DNA of 64,000 nt from Gammaproteobacteria bacterium. Lineage in GTDB: Bacteria > Pseudomonadota > Gammaproteobacteria > Pseudomonadales > Oceanobacteraceae. A program made the position numbers and the translations under genes. Location of the stretch: the NCBI GenBank assembly GCA_013373125.1, contig JABXIK010000016.1:29914-93913 (forward strand), written 5' to 3'. Below are positions 29,015 through 39,459 of this stretch, one piece after another; within the stretch, counting starts at the first letter, position 1; every line of letters starts with the position of its first letter. The notes below the pieces were generated by a model. The model was not told where the DNA came from. It saw only the letters and a program-made list of their open reading frames with translations, and did not search any database.

Positions 29015-30424
29015 CTACTTTTTCTGCGATAAATGCTTGCGAGTAAACTCGCGAATACGCTGGCGATAATGCTCTAAGGTTTGCGGTGTCAAATCACTGT
29101 GAGTGTCATCATGCAAAGAGGCATTAAAGTTTCGAGAAAACACCAATGCCACTTCGGCCATGGCATCAAACGCTTCCATAGGCTTTTCTGGACCCGGCAA
29201 ACTCATGAACAAACTGATTCCAGGCGTTTCCAATTCATCTATCGTATGAATATCAAAGGTGCCAGGTTCAATGGCATTCACCACGCTAAACTGAATTTTG
29301 CCTTGTGCATTGGCTTTTTCAAAACGGTGGAAAATATTCATTTCACCGTGGCGCATATCACAAACATTAAATACATGATGTAAATCACGCCCCATTAAGC
29401 GCTGCCCATCTTGTTTCAAAATATTAATGACAAATATTTCTTGTGCCGCTTCACGCTCAGATAGTTTTTCGCCGACAGGCATGGCTTGAACATCTTCAAT
29501 GTATTCCATTAAAGGGTCGTGCTTCATACTTTGAATTTCAGGCTCATCCAACTCAGCATAAACCGGTTCATCTTCTAAGGTTTGCTGAATAAATTCCGGC
29601 AACACTAATTCATGTTGTTTAGGTGGATTAGGGTCGACCTTTTGACCTAATTCAACAGGCTCCATTAATACAGGGACCGGTTCTTTATCATCAATGGCGA
29701 TTTCTTCAATAGTCGCCTGCTCTTCTGCTTCAGGCTTAGCCTTTTGATTCGCTTCTGCTCGAGCTTGTGCCAACTGGGCCGCTAACTCTTCTTTACTGGC
29801 ACGCTGTGATTTCTTAGTAACGGTAGCGTCATGTTGAGACTTAACTTCTGCATGAGACAACACGGCCTGAGCCAATACATCCTGATCATCTTTAACAAAC
29901 GTAGACTGAGCCGAACGCTTACTGCTCACAATATGATCTTGCTCGGTAGCAACAATCACATCGTCATAATCAATGCTGTCATCCTGTGCACTAAAATGTT
30001 CAAGATCATCCTGCTCAACAGTCAACTCTGGAGCAACTTGCGCCTGTGATGCAGTTTGAATATCTGCTTCTACTTCAACACCACTGGTATCATCGAATGA
30101 CTCATCATCTTCTAACACTGTAAATACAGGACTTAATGCTGAGTCATCCTGAGTGACTGTTTGCTCTGCTTTTTCAGCCTCTTTTATTAGCACAGGCTCT
30201 TCACTATCGGCTAGAGCTTGTTGTAATAACTCATCTTTGATTTCAAGATCATCAAACGCAGGCAAGTCATCATTAGACAATGCATCTAAATCATCATAAC
30301 CCTCTAATGTTTGGTCTAACTGGTTTGCACGAGCCGCACGCACCTTTTTAACGCCATCCCAAATAATAAAACCGATGACGATTAAACCAACCACTAGGAT
30401 AAAACTGTGTAAACTGATATCCAT
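29015..30424 (-). CDS. zipA: Cell division protein ZipA
   Basis: 469 residues, longer than E. coli ZipA (328). An N-terminal membrane anchor (about 6-23, FILVVGLIVIGFIIW) is followed by a very long acidic linker (about 30-320) and the FtsZ-binding domain (about 330-465, EIFVINILKQDG, RHGEMNIFHRFE, MSLPGPEKPMEAFD). ZipA tethers FtsZ to the inner membrane. The linker is strongly acidic rather than the Pro/Gln-rich type of enteric bacteria. It follows smc by 34 bases. Confidence 0.93.
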   Translation of the reverse strand: MDISLHSFILVVGLIVIGFIIWDGVKKVRAARANQLDQTLEGYDDLDALSNDDLPAFDDLEIKDELLQQALADSEEPVLIKEAEKAEQTVTQDDSALSPVFTVLEDDESFDDTSGVEVEADIQTASQAQVAPELTVEQDDLEHFSAQDDSIDYDDVIVATEQDHIVSSKRSAQSTFVKDDQDVLAQAVLSHAEVKSQHDATVTKKSQRASKEELAAQLAQARAEANQKAKPEAEEQATIEEIAIDDKEPVPVLMEPVELGQKVDPNPPKQHELVLPEFIQQTLEDEPVYAELDEPEIQSMKHDPLMEYIEDVQAMPVGEKLSEREAAQEIFVINILKQDGQRLMGRDLHHVFNVCDMRHGEMNIFHRFEKANAQGKIQFSVVNAIEPGTFDIHTIDELETPGISLFMSLPGPEKPMEAFDAMAEVALVFSRNFNASLHDDTHSDLTPQTLEHYRQRIREFTRKHLSQKK

Positions 30425-30458
30425 GTGTCTAATTTCTGTTCATTGTGTATTTGTAATT

Positions 30459-33400
30459 TTAGTGTTCGGTCAGTTCAACCGCTTCTTCCATGTTCACCGA
30501 AACAATTCGCGATACGCCCGGCTCATGCATGGTCACACCCATTAGTTGTTTCGCCATTTCCATGGCAATCTTATTATGAGAAATATATATAAATTGTACT
30601 TGCTCACTCATGGCTTCTACCAAGCGCGCATAACGACCCACGTTGGCATCATCCAACGGCGCGTCCACCTCATCCAACATACAGAAAGGTGCCGGTTTCA
30701 GACGGAATATCGAGAATACCAACGCAATCGCGGTTAACGCTTTCTCACCACCTGACAACAAGTGAATCGTACTGTTTTTCTTTCCTGGTGGTCGCGCCAT
30801 AATCGCGACACCTGTATCCAGTAAATCGTCACCTGTAAGCTCTAAATACGCATGGCCACCACCGAATACTTTCGGGAACAATTCTTTTAAGCCCGCATTC
30901 ACTTTATCGAAGGTTTCTTTAAAGCGCGTACGTGTTTCTTTATCAATTTTACGAATCGCATTTTCTAGGGTTTCTAACGCTTTCTCTAGATCTGCATTTT
31001 GCTTATCTAGATATTCCTTACGCTCGGACTGAGTTTTATATTCTTCAATCGCTGCAAGGTTAATGGCTCCTAAACGAGTAATGCGTTGTTGTATTTGTTC
31101 CAGCTGCAATTGACACGCTTCAATGCTGGCGTCATCAGACAACTGCTCAAGAATGTCTTTTAATTCCACTTCAAATTCAGCTAATTGCTCTTCAATACCA
31201 CCACGACGTGTATGAATCGTTTGATATTGCATGCGACTTTGCTCTAACTGAGAGCGCACGCCTTGAGCTTGTTGCTCTAACTGTTGACGTTTTTGTTCAA
31301 CTTCACGAATTTCATTTTCAATCAATTCTTTCTTGCTACGAGACGCCTTCATGAGTTCTTCAACGTCTAAACGCTGTTGCATCATTTCTTCGTATTGCGC
31401 CTTTAATTCTTCAACTGGGCTATCGCCCTGATCTTGTTGTTGCAGCAATTGTTGCTCACGTTCTAACAATTTTTGTTTGTCTTGTTCGTGGCGACTAATG
31501 GCATCCATCAAGCTTTGACGCTGATGTTGCAATGTCTGAACTTTTAGTTGTTGCTGATGGGCGTGATCTTTTTGATGACGCGCTTGTTGACGAATTTGAT
31601 CTAGATGCTCACGACACGCATCGCGACGCTCAAGCAGTTGCTCGCGCTCTTGAGTATAGTGTTCCATATCTTGCAAAGCAGTTTGCCACTGCAAGCGAGC
31701 TTCTTCTAGATGCTCTTGCTCAAGTTCTTTCGCTTCTTTTTGCTCGGAGATTTCACCTAACAATTGATTGCGACGACCCACTTGTTGTTCAAGGCGTACT
31801 TTTTCCGCATGAATCGTAGATTTATGGTCGCTTAGTTGTTGAGCCGCATGATTCACTTCACGCTGGGCATTATCGCGTTGTTGCTCAAGTGTATTAATTC
31901 GCAAAGAAGTAGATTCTAGATCGGCATCTAACTCTTCTACCAAGGCATCCAAGTCATCTTCTTTAATGGCTAATTCTTCAAGTTCTTGCTTACGCGCCAA
32001 GACACCAGATTGATCATCGCCAGAGCGCTTAATGCGAATCCAGTTAGCGCCCAGCCAAATACCTTCAGGCGTAATCACGGTTTGATTGCCTTGTAACTGA
32101 CTGCGTTTGGCTAACGCATCAGCCAAATCATTCGCGCATAAAACATCGTTTAACCAAGGTACATTGGCACCTGTTACCTTTTGCCCCAAGCTATTGGCTT
32201 GCGCAGTGGCACTACCGGCATTTTCAACCAAAGTCATTTGTCCTTGGTTAAGCTGCAATAATCGCTCGGCGTATTGGTCAATTGACGGCACTACAACCGC
32301 TTGCAGTTGTTCCGCCAATACCGTTTCAACCGCTTGCTCCCAGCCGGACTCCACATTCAAACTATCTGCTAAGCGCTGGTTGTTATGCAATTGCTGGCTT
32401 TGCAACCATCGACCCGATTCACCATCGGTTCCAAGTGCGGCTTGTTGCAACGCTTCCAATGAAGCTTTGCGTCCCATGACAGATTGTAATTGACTGCGAG
32501 ATTCATTTAACTGTTGAGAAAGTTGTTGCTGCTTTTCACGAGCATCTTCAACTTGTTGTTGATATTGCGCGGCATCTTGCTGTTGTTGTTCAAACTGCAA
32601 TTCTTTCTCACCCAATTGCTCATCTAACATGGCCAATTGTTCTTCGGCTTCTTCGCCAATTTGCAATGACTCTAGCTCACGCTGTAGGCGTTCAATGCGC
32701 TGTTGAATACGGGTGATATTTTGTTCGAAGTTTTGGATCTGGGTTTTACTGACTTCAGCAATACGCTGAGGTTCGGCACTTTTCTCATTGAAACCGTCCC
32801 AAGCTTGTTGCCAGTTTTGCATGGCTTCTTCCGCTTGCATCAGTGATTCTTGACTGCTCTCTTCTTGAGCCATCATTAATTCACTTTCCGGCTCTAGCTC
32901 CATTAATTGCTCATCTAATGCTTCTAATGCCAAAGCATCTTCTTCTTCCTGTTGAGCGATTAAGGTTTTGGAATCGGTAATTTCTTGCAAGTCACTGTTT
33001 AACTGCAAAGAGCGCTGAGATTGAAACTGAATACTTTGCTCTAAGCGACCAAGGTTGCCGCCCAGTTCATAAAATTGCGCTTGGATTTTTTCAAAGTCAT
33101 CCGTCAGATCCACCAGTAGGATGCGCTTTTCTTCCACATCACTCTCGTCCTGCACCTGAACGGTTAATACTTGCTCAAGTGCTAGCTCTTGCTCGGCAAT
33201 AACCTGATTAATTTGAGTTAACTCAGCGTCCATATTACGCCAGCGCATGGCGAATAACTGTGCTCGGGTGTGACGCTCATCTTCTTTGTAGTTTTTGTAT
33301 TTCTCAGCCGCTTCAGCTTGACGCTGCAAACGAGAAATTTGGCGTTCTAATTCTTCACGAATATCACTTAAGCGCTCGAGGTTTTCCGTGGTGCGGCGAA

Positions 33401-33950
33401 TACGGTTTTCCGTTTCTCGGCGACGTTCTTTGTACTTAGAAATACCGGCCGCTTCTTCAATATAGACACGTAATTCTTCGGGCTTGGATTCAATGAGCTT
33501 GGAAATCATGCCCTGTTCGATAATGGCATAGCTGCGCGGCCCTAAACCTGTACCTAAGAATAAATCGGTTACGTCACGGCGACGACACTTTGTGCCATTA
33601 AGATAATAGATAGACTGACCATCACGGGTCACTTTACGTTTTAGAGATATTTCACTGTATTGCGCGTATTCACCTTGCAGCTTTCCTTCGCTGTTATCAA
33701 ATACCAGCTCAATGCTGGCCTGACCAACCGGCTTACGACCGGTAGAGCCGTTAAAGATAACGTCAGTCATGGCGTCGCCACGCAGATTCTTCGCGCTACT
33801 TTCACCCATTACCCAGCGCACGGCGTCTATGGTGTTAGATTTACCACAGCCGTTGGGGCCAACGATACAGGTTAAGTTAGTTGGAAATGGAATTTTGGTT
33901 GGGTCCACGAAGGATTTAAACCCAGCTAGCTTAATGGACTTAAGTCGCAC
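30459..33950 (-). CDS. smc: Chromosome partition protein Smc
   Basis: 1163 residues. Walker A GPNGCGKSNT (31-40), long coiled coils either side of a hinge (about 500-650), signature LLSGGEKALTAIAL (from about 1064) and Walker B FCMLDEVDAPLDD (about 1089-1101). Smc forms the condensin-like complex with ScpA and ScpB, both encoded at 14799-16873. The GTG start is supported by AGGGG eight bases upstream. Order GntR regulator-smc-zipA-ligA matches Pseudomonas. Confidence 0.96.
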   Translation of the reverse strand: MRLKSIKLAGFKSFVDPTKIPFPTNLTCIVGPNGCGKSNTIDAVRWVMGESSAKNLRGDAMTDVIFNGSTGRKPVGQASIELVFDNSEGKLQGEYAQYSEISLKRKVTRDGQSIYYLNGTKCRRRDVTDLFLGTGLGPRSYAIIEQGMISKLIESKPEELRVYIEEAAGISKYKERRRETENRIRRTTENLERLSDIREELERQISRLQRQAEAAEKYKNYKEDERHTRAQLFAMRWRNMDAELTQINQVIAEQELALEQVLTVQVQDESDVEEKRILLVDLTDDFEKIQAQFYELGGNLGRLEQSIQFQSQRSLQLNSDLQEITDSKTLIAQQEEEDALALEALDEQLMELEPESELMMAQEESSQESLMQAEEAMQNWQQAWDGFNEKSAEPQRIAEVSKTQIQNFEQNITRIQQRIERLQRELESLQIGEEAEEQLAMLDEQLGEKELQFEQQQQDAAQYQQQVEDAREKQQQLSQQLNESRSQLQSVMGRKASLEALQQAALGTDGESGRWLQSQQLHNNQRLADSLNVESGWEQAVETVLAEQLQAVVVPSIDQYAERLLQLNQGQMTLVENAGSATAQANSLGQKVTGANVPWLNDVLCANDLADALAKRSQLQGNQTVITPEGIWLGANWIRIKRSGDDQSGVLARKQELEELAIKEDDLDALVEELDADLESTSLRINTLEQQRDNAQREVNHAAQQLSDHKSTIHAEKVRLEQQVGRRNQLLGEISEQKEAKELEQEHLEEARLQWQTALQDMEHYTQEREQLLERRDACREHLDQIRQQARHQKDHAHQQQLKVQTLQHQRQSLMDAISRHEQDKQKLLEREQQLLQQQDQGDSPVEELKAQYEEMMQQRLDVEELMKASRSKKELIENEIREVEQKRQQLEQQAQGVRSQLEQSRMQYQTIHTRRGGIEEQLAEFEVELKDILEQLSDDASIEACQLQLEQIQQRITRLGAINLAAIEEYKTQSERKEYLDKQNADLEKALETLENAIRKIDKETRTRFKETFDKVNAGLKELFPKVFGGGHAYLELTGDDLLDTGVAIMARPPGKKNSTIHLLSGGEKALTAIALVFSIFRLKPAPFCMLDEVDAPLDDANVGRYARLVEAMSEQVQFIYISHNKIAMEMAKQLMGVTMHEPGVSRIVSVNMEEAVELTEH

Positions 33951-33969
33951 ACTGCGCCCCTTTTTATTA

Positions 33970-34635
33970 TTAGTGCTCTAGGGCATCCATCATGATGCTT
34001 AGCAAATGATCGCCATAATCTTTTAAGGCGGACTCTACTTTAGGAATATCGCGCTTCACCACGCCTTCTAGCAATTGTGCAAAGAAGGTCATGCTGTAAC
34101 TTAGCGCATTATTATCAACGGTTAAAGCCATATGATAGGCTCGATGAATCGCAGGTTGTAAATCTTCTAAGATGCCCTCTAGATATGGGTTTTCGGCCAG
34201 TGGATAGGCCATACGCATCAAGTCAAAGCCTGCCTTCACCACACGCTCAGGTGCTTCTGGATCTGAAGAGCTATTGGCAATAGCACGCATCTTTTGTAAT
34301 TGTTCAATCAGAGGGTCTAATTGGCCTGGCTTCCATGTATTCGCAACTTTCGTGGCGAGGACTACCAATAGAATAATGTAAGTTTCGTATAAGGCTTGAA
34401 CATTCGTCTTGTTCATTTCTGCCACCATAGCACCACGGCGCGGCAGAATATCGATGAGGTGACGACCTTCAAGTATCAATAGCGCTTCACGCACAGAACC
34501 ACGACTTACTTCTAAGTCAGTGGCGACTTTTAACTCTTGGATACGTTCTTTAGACTTTAATTTACCAGTGATGATTTGATCACCAATATGCTGGGCAATT
34601 TGTTCAGATAAACTTTCCGGTGCTTTAAAGCTCAT
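33970..34635 (-). CDS. GntR-family transcriptional regulator
   Basis: About 221 residues. An N-terminal GntR winged helix (about 8-75, LSEQIAQHIGDQIITGKL then VSRGSVREALLILEGR) joins a C-terminal helical FadR/FCD-like effector domain. I start it at ATG 34635 (MSFKAPES); the longer open frame to 34788 adds 51 residues unlike the family and covers the likely promoter. It lies 19 bases upstream of smc, as in Pseudomonas. Effector and targets are unknown. Confidence 0.85.
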   Translation of the reverse strand: MSFKAPESLSEQIAQHIGDQIITGKLKSKERIQELKVATDLEVSRGSVREALLILEGRHLIDILPRRGAMVAEMNKTNVQALYETYIILLVVLATKVANTWKPGQLDPLIEQLQKMRAIANSSSDPEAPERVVKAGFDLMRMAYPLAENPYLEGILEDLQPAIHRAYHMALTVDNNALSYSMTFFAQLLEGVVKRDIPKVESALKDYGDHLLSIMMDALEH

Positions 34636-34846
34636 GTGGCCCAAAATCCTGTACAAAATACAAACAGTTTTATCCTGATCCGCAGGATCAAAGGGCCTAG
34701 TGTACCACATCACACGTAATTGACTACGGCTTAACGTCCCACTTTTAGGGCTCGTCCGTGCCGCACATAGAGATATAAAAAAGCCCACAATCTGAACAAA
34801 AAACAGACAGCGGGCTGAGTCTTTTACTGCTCTGCATGAATGTCAG

Positions 34847-35278
34847 TTAGTTTATTTGCACCTCAATTCGCTTGGGCTTCTCCTCCTCAGATTTCGGGAT
34901 ATCAATATCCAAAATTCCATCCTGGAAATTAGCCGATACCTGTTGTGCATCCACATTTTCCGGCAAAGTGAAATTACGCACAAAGGATCCGTAAGAACGC
35001 TCTACCCGATGCACTTTATTTTTAGTGTCTTCATGTTTGCTCTCTCGCTGACCTGACAAGGTTAGAACATTTTCATGAACACTGATTTTGATATCTTCTT
35101 TTTTTACGCCTGCTAATTCGGCATGCAAATGGAACGCTTGCTCACTTTCACTGACGTCCACACTGGGATACCAATCCGCTTGCTTCATTGCCTCGGTATT
35201 GGCTTTTGATGCAGTCGGACGATAACGATTCAATACAGCTTCCATTTCTGAAAATGGGTCCCAAGTTGCTAATCTCAT
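34847..35278 (-). CDS. Small heat-shock protein, Hsp20/alpha-crystallin
   Basis: 143 residues. The start at ATG 35278 (MRLATWDPF) has AGGAGA upstream and begins as class A small heat-shock proteins do. The alpha-crystallin domain covers about 37-130 with AELAGVKKEDIKI, LTLSGQRE, YGSFVRNFTLP and ANFQDGILDIDIP, then an EVQIN tail (IxI-like). It is an ATP-independent holdase that keeps unfolded proteins soluble. A sigma-32-like promoter lies just upstream. Confidence 0.92.
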   Translation of the reverse strand: MRLATWDPFSEMEAVLNRYRPTASKANTEAMKQADWYPSVDVSESEQAFHLHAELAGVKKEDIKISVHENVLTLSGQRESKHEDTKNKVHRVERSYGSFVRNFTLPENVDAQQVSANFQDGILDIDIPKSEEEKPKRIEVQIN

Positions 35279-35315
35279 GGTGTCTCTCCTTTGGTTTTTC
35301 ATTTCGCTCACAGAA

Positions 35316-35344
35316 GATATAAGATTAAAAACCGGGTTTTCAAG
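35316..35344 (-). promoter_or_regulatory. Sigma-32-like heat-shock promoter of hsp20
   Basis: On the minus strand CTTGAAA (35344-35338) is followed after 14 bases by CTTATAT (35323-35317). The first matches the heat-shock -35 exactly and the spacing is right; the -10 is weaker than CCCCATnT. It lies about 40 bases before the ATG. Confidence 0.55.
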
Positions 35345-35481
35345 TTAGCCAAAACCGTTAAAAGATTGATTATTGATTGCTGTCAACTTTCGAATATTTA
35401 GATGAAAGCCAAGCTAAAATTAGCCTGTTTTTTGCTATTAGGGACGCCTGATGAAATTTCAAGTGCCTTTAGCATAATTAA

Positions 35482-35508
35482 AAAACTCGGCACTAAGCCG
35501 AGTTTTTT
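35482..35508 (-). terminator. Rho-independent terminator after acs
   Basis: AAAACTCGGC (35482-35491) and GCCGAGTTTT (35497-35506) pair across a 5-base loop with flanking A and T tracts. It can work in either direction but serves acs (minus strand, stop at 35531). Confidence 0.9.
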
Positions 35509-35530
35509 GCGTTGAAATATCAAGTAGCGC

Positions 35531-37477
35531 TTAGACGTTTTTGCGCTCATCAATCAGCAGTTGCACCACGCTAGGGTCAGCTAACGTGGATGTATCCCCT
35601 AAGCTATCAATTTCATTGGCGGCAATCTTACGTAAAATACGACGCATGATTTTTCCACTGCGAGTTTTTGGCAATCCAGGTGTGATATGAATTATATCTG
35701 GCGTGGCAATAGCACCAATATCATTACGAACCCAGGCTTTTAACTCTGCAATCAATTCATCTGACGCTTGTGCGCCCTGATTCAAAATCACATACACATA
35801 AATACCTTGGCCTTTGATGTCATGGGGATAGCCTACCACCGCCGCTTCAGCCACTTCGAAATGCGCCACCAAAGAGCTTTCAATTTCTGCTGTACCCATA
35901 CGATGCCCAGATACATTTAATACGTCATCTACTCGCCCCGTGATCCAGTAGTAACCATCTTCATCGCGGCGCACACCATCACCAGAAAAGTATTTACCAG
36001 GAAAGGTTTTAAAGTAGGTATCAATGAAACGTTGATGATCACCGTACACACTGCGCATTTGCCCAGGCCAGCTATCTAACATAACCAAATTACCCTCACA
36101 CGGACCTTCGAGCACCTTCCCGTCTCCATCAACGATGGCCGCAGACACACCAGGTAATGGTTTGGTGGCAGAACCCGGTTTTAAATCCGTGGCCCCAGGA
36201 AGTGGACTGATTAAGATGCCACCGGTTTCGGTTTGCCACCAAGTATCCACAATTGGGCACTGACTATTACCGATTGTCTTGAAATACCACTCCCAAGCTT
36301 CTGGGTTAATAGGCTCTCCCACACTTCCAAGCAAGTGCAAGCTCTTACGGCTAGTGCCTTCTATGGCCTTGTCGCCATGGGCCATCAAGGCACGAATAGC
36401 CGTGGGGGCCGTATAAAGAATATTAATTTGATGCTTATCGACCACTTGTGCCATGCGATTTACATCTGGGTAATTGGGCACACCTTCAAATAATACTGTG
36501 GTGGCGCCGTTGGCAAGTGGTCCATAAATCATATAGGTATGGCCAGTAATCCAGCCAACATCTGCGGTGCACCAGTAGATTTCACCAGCTTTGTAATCGA
36601 ACACATGCTCATGAGTGTAAGCGGCATAAACCAAGTAGCCGCCAGTGGTGTGCAACACGCCCTTAGGCTTACCCGTACTACCTGATGTATAGAGAATAAA
36701 CATAGGGTCTTCAGCGTTCATAGGCTCACACGGACACTCATCGGCTACCTGTTTTAGCATTTCCCCATAATCCACATCGCGACCTTCCTGCCAGTGAACA
36801 TTGGCGGAGGTGCGCTTGATCATAAGAACCTTTTCAACGCATTCTGTACCCGGCTTATTAAGGGCCTCATCCACACTGGCTTTCAATGCAATGCGCTTAC
36901 CGCCACGAATGCCTTCATCAGCGGTAATAATCCACTTACTCGTACAATCTTCAATGCGACCGGCTAACGCGTCAGCACTGAAACCACCAAAAACCACAGA
37001 ATGAATTGCGCCGATGCGAGCACACGCTAACATGGCCAGCCCCGCCTCAATCATCATGGGCATGTATAGGGTCACCACGTCGCCTTTTTGCACCCCCATC
37101 TCTTTTAAGACGTTGGCAAACTTAGATACTTGCGAGTGTAATTCGCCATAGGTCAATTTGGTGTCTTCGCTGGGATCATCTCCCTCCCAGATGATCGCTA
37201 CATCATTAGCTTTGTGTGGCAAATGACGATCCACACAGTTATGGCACACATTCAATACACCATCGTAAAACCACTTGATGTGTAAATCGTTAATGTCATA
37301 ACTTACATCTTTAACTTGGGTGTAGGGTTTGAACCACTCAAGACGCTTGCCTTGCTCTGCCCAAAAAGCTTCGTTATCCGTCATAGAGGCTTGGTAAGCC
37401 GCTTGATACTGATCCGACGTCATATGGGTTCGCTGCACCCATTCTTTGCTAACTTTGTGAATTGGGTAATCACTCAT
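35531..37477 (-). CDS. acs: Acetyl-CoA synthetase (AMP-forming)
   Basis: 648 residues from ATG 37477, preceded by AAGGT; E. coli Acs is 652. Motifs: WYYDGVLN-like [15 protein letters not shown], the P-loop [44 protein letters not shown] split as [13 protein letters not shown] / YYWITGR, and the catalytic lysine at about 609 in [10 protein letters not shown], the usual site of regulatory acetylation. It activates acetate to acetyl-CoA at low acetate levels, complementing the reversible AckA-Pta route at the other end of the window. Confidence 0.96.
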   Translation of the reverse strand: MSDYPIHKVSKEWVQRTHMTSDQYQAAYQASMTDNEAFWAEQGKRLEWFKPYTQVKDVSYDINDLHIKWFYDGVLNVCHNCVDRHLPHKANDVAIIWEGDDPSEDTKLTYGELHSQVSKFANVLKEMGVQKGDVVTLYMPMMIEAGLAMLACARIGAIHSVVFGGFSADALAGRIEDCTSKWIITADEGIRGGKRIALKASVDEALNKPGTECVEKVLMIKRTSANVHWQEGRDVDYGEMLKQVADECPCEPMNAEDPMFILYTSGSTGKPKGVLHTTGGYLVYAAYTHEHVFDYKAGEIYWCTADVGWITGHTYMIYGPLANGATTVLFEGVPNYPDVNRMAQVVDKHQINILYTAPTAIRALMAHGDKAIEGTSRKSLHLLGSVGEPINPEAWEWYFKTIGNSQCPIVDTWWQTETGGILISPLPGATDLKPGSATKPLPGVSAAIVDGDGKVLEGPCEGNLVMLDSWPGQMRSVYGDHQRFIDTYFKTFPGKYFSGDGVRRDEDGYYWITGRVDDVLNVSGHRMGTAEIESSLVAHFEVAEAAVVGYPHDIKGQGIYVYVILNQGAQASDELIAELKAWVRNDIGAIATPDIIHITPGLPKTRSGKIMRRILRKIAANEIDSLGDTSTLADPSVVQLLIDERKNV

Positions 37478-37677
37478 GAGATACCTTCTTATTGTTATTT
37501 TTTGAGTTTTAATACACTCCATTTAACCGATTATGACTAAGACATTCAACCAATACCGCCAATACAAAAATATGAATTTCGGACGCTGACTTAATTTGCT
37601 CCTTAAGGTGACATCTATCACCATAGTGCAAATTCGTCCCCTTGATAGACTGCAAGGCTGATTGCAAAGGGCCCATT

Positions 37678-38676
37678 ATGAAAACACTCATAAATCAAGA
37701 AGGACAAGTTCAGTTTGGCGTATTAGAGAACAGTCCAAGCTTAATTAATTATTTGGACTTTGATTTACGCAACAATATGGATAAAGCCATCAATGGTTTG
37801 CGTAAAAAAATGCGTTTTAATCAATTTCAGTTCATTGGTTTAAGTGGTGATGACTTTATTTTAGGTGTGGCCATCGTCAACCTTAAGTGGGTCAGTAATT
37901 GTTTCATCTATTTGTACCAACCTAGCACCCAAACCTTTAAAGAGTTTTCGTGGTTAAAACCATTCGCTCTATCAACACACACCAATCAAGAACCCAACAA
38001 TGGGCATTGGTGGTTTAAAAGTGGTCACAACAGAGTGGATATTGAGTGCAACAATCAACAACGGCACTTAAAAATTGATTGCGGCAATGATCTGCACGTG
38101 GATGTCACCATCAACGAATCACAACAACCATTGGATGTCTGCTGTCGCGCAGGATACAACGGCTGGGTATACACGCAAAAAAATACGGCGCTACCCGTTA
38201 GTGGTCATATACGTTGGCAAGGGCAAGACGTAGCCACCAGTGAGTTATTAGGCAGTGTCGATTGGTCATGTGGATACATGCGCCGCGAAACATTTTGGCA
38301 CTGGGCCAGTTTAAGCCATAAAACCGAAAGTGGTGACACCATTGGATTCAATCTGGCAGCCGGAGTAAATGAAACCAGCTATACCGAAAACGCACTTTGG
38401 ATAAATGGAAAGCAAATCAAATTAGATCGTGCTGAGTTTCACTTTAATCGCAAGAATCGTATGCAAGAATGGCAAATTAAAACGAGCGATGGCCACATTG
38501 AATTACGCTTTGAACCAGCAGGTGAGCGCAAAGAAAAAATCAATGCCGGTTTTATTGCGTCAAACTTCACCCAGGTGTTTGGGCGCTTTTATGGCAAAAT
38601 TGTGGATGAGGATGGGCGAGTCATTATGATAAATGGCGCTAACGGGTTTTGTGAGGATCACTTCGCCAAATGGTAG
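37678..38676 (+). CDS. DUF2804 family protein
   Basis: 332 residues from ATG 37678, which has AAGGG upstream; the frame stays open further left but without support. It matches the DUF2804 family by overall layout, with DFILGVAIVNLKWVSNCFIYLY (split as DFILGVAIVN / LKWVSNCFIYLY), GSVDWSCGYMRRETFWHWAS and FGRFYGKIVDEDG. The fold is beta-rich and the protein has no signal peptide. Function unknown; members may bind lipid-like molecules, which I cannot show. Divergent from acs. Confidence 0.8.
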   Translation: MKTLINQEGQVQFGVLENSPSLINYLDFDLRNNMDKAINGLRKKMRFNQFQFIGLSGDDFILGVAIVNLKWVSNCFIYLYQPSTQTFKEFSWLKPFALSTHTNQEPNNGHWWFKSGHNRVDIECNNQQRHLKIDCGNDLHVDVTINESQQPLDVCCRAGYNGWVYTQKNTALPVSGHIRWQGQDVATSELLGSVDWSCGYMRRETFWHWASLSHKTESGDTIGFNLAAGVNETSYTENALWINGKQIKLDRAEFHFNRKNRMQEWQIKTSDGHIELRFEPAGERKEKINAGFIASNFTQVFGRFYGKIVDEDGRVIMINGANGFCEDHFAKW

Positions 38677-38719
38677 CGCACACTATGGCATTGCCTTTAA
38701 TAGGCAGTGCCATTAAAAG

Positions 38720-39298
38720 CTAACCAATTAAATCATCTAAAATAAATGCTGATGCGTCCGGTTTATGCTGTGCAATTTCTTCGCGGGTTAAACCGGCCAG
38801 CTCATATGGAAACACCAACCAATCATTGGTTTGATACAAACAATAATCTGGTTTTATGCTTGTTTGATTCATCTTGGGTTTTTCGTACAAAGTAGCGATA
38901 CGAATATCCGTTGGTAGGTTGCGCTTTAAGTGCTTTTCTAATCGACGCAGTACTGCCGATATATTCTGTCCGGTGCTAAACACATCATCCACGATCAATA
39001 AGCCATCATTGGCATTGAGATTTTCGACTAAATATTGCGTGCCGTGCACACGAATGTCTTGCGGGTTATCCACCATGTTTTGATATGCAGGCAAACCTTT
39101 ATAAGATGTGCGCAACGAAATATGGTCGGTTTTTACTCCCAAAGTTTGTAAACATTCTTGTACATAAATCCCCACAGAACTGCCGCCTCGCCAAAGCCCA
39201 ACAATAAAGGTTGGCCTAAAACCACTTTCAAAAATTTTCACACCCAGACGAAACGCATCCTGTATTAAGGTTTCTTCATCTAAAAAGCGTTTTTCCAT
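38720..39298 (-). CDS. Phosphoribosyltransferase (COG2236-like), copy 1
   Basis: 192 residues from ATG 39298, supported by GGAG seven bases upstream; a TTG at 39310 is less likely. Type I PRTase features: FIVGLWRGGSSVG near residue 35, the PRPP-binding motif LLIVDDVFSTGQNI and a C-terminal WLVFPYELAGLTREEI. Related proteins are predicted purine or nucleoside-salvage PRTases. A full-length paralogue lies divergently at 39460-40035. The base substrate cannot be read from sequence. Confidence 0.82.
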   Translation of the reverse strand: MEKRFLDEETLIQDAFRLGVKIFESGFRPTFIVGLWRGGSSVGIYVQECLQTLGVKTDHISLRTSYKGLPAYQNMVDNPQDIRVHGTQYLVENLNANDGLLIVDDVFSTGQNISAVLRRLEKHLKRNLPTDIRIATLYEKPKMNQTSIKPDYCLYQTNDWLVFPYELAGLTREEIAQHKPDASAFILDDLIG

Positions 39299-39405
39299 AC
39301 TTCGCTCCAACGGCTGACAAGAGGCACGAACCTGAGTATCATCAAGAAAATGACTAACTGGTCAAGTTTGTTATTAGGCCATAGGCTAAACTATTAGGCA
39401 ACCAA

Positions 39406-39432
39406 GCTCTCTTAGCTCAGTATAGCGAGAGC
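39406..39432. promoter_or_regulatory. Leader hairpin resembling a tRNA D-arm
   Basis: GCTCTC (39406-39411) pairs with GAGAGC (39427-39432), or alternatively GCTC (39415-39418) with GAGC (39429-39432). The local sequence TTAGCTCAGTATAGCGAGAGC resembles a tRNA D-arm, followed by CCCGG, but no anticodon arm, T-arm or acceptor stem can be found. It lies in the leader of the second phosphoribosyltransferase gene. Possible tRNA scar or control hairpin. Confidence 0.3.
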
Positions 39433-39459
39433 ACCCGGTCCAACAACATAGGAAGGATC

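Noticed and set aside
32107..32493. 128-residue plus-strand frame inside smc
   Set aside because: It is the antisense shadow of the smc hinge region; composition and content are explained by smc.
34636..34788. N-terminal extension of the GntR regulator
   Set aside because: The extra 51 residues do not look like the family, and ATG 34635 begins just before the conserved helix; the extension covers likely promoter DNA.
38685..38713. Rho-independent terminator between the DUF2804 gene and phosphoribosyltransferase copy 1
   Set aside because: ATGGCATTGCCT and AGGCAGTGCCAT make a good stem, but no T tract follows on either strand; not scored as a terminator.
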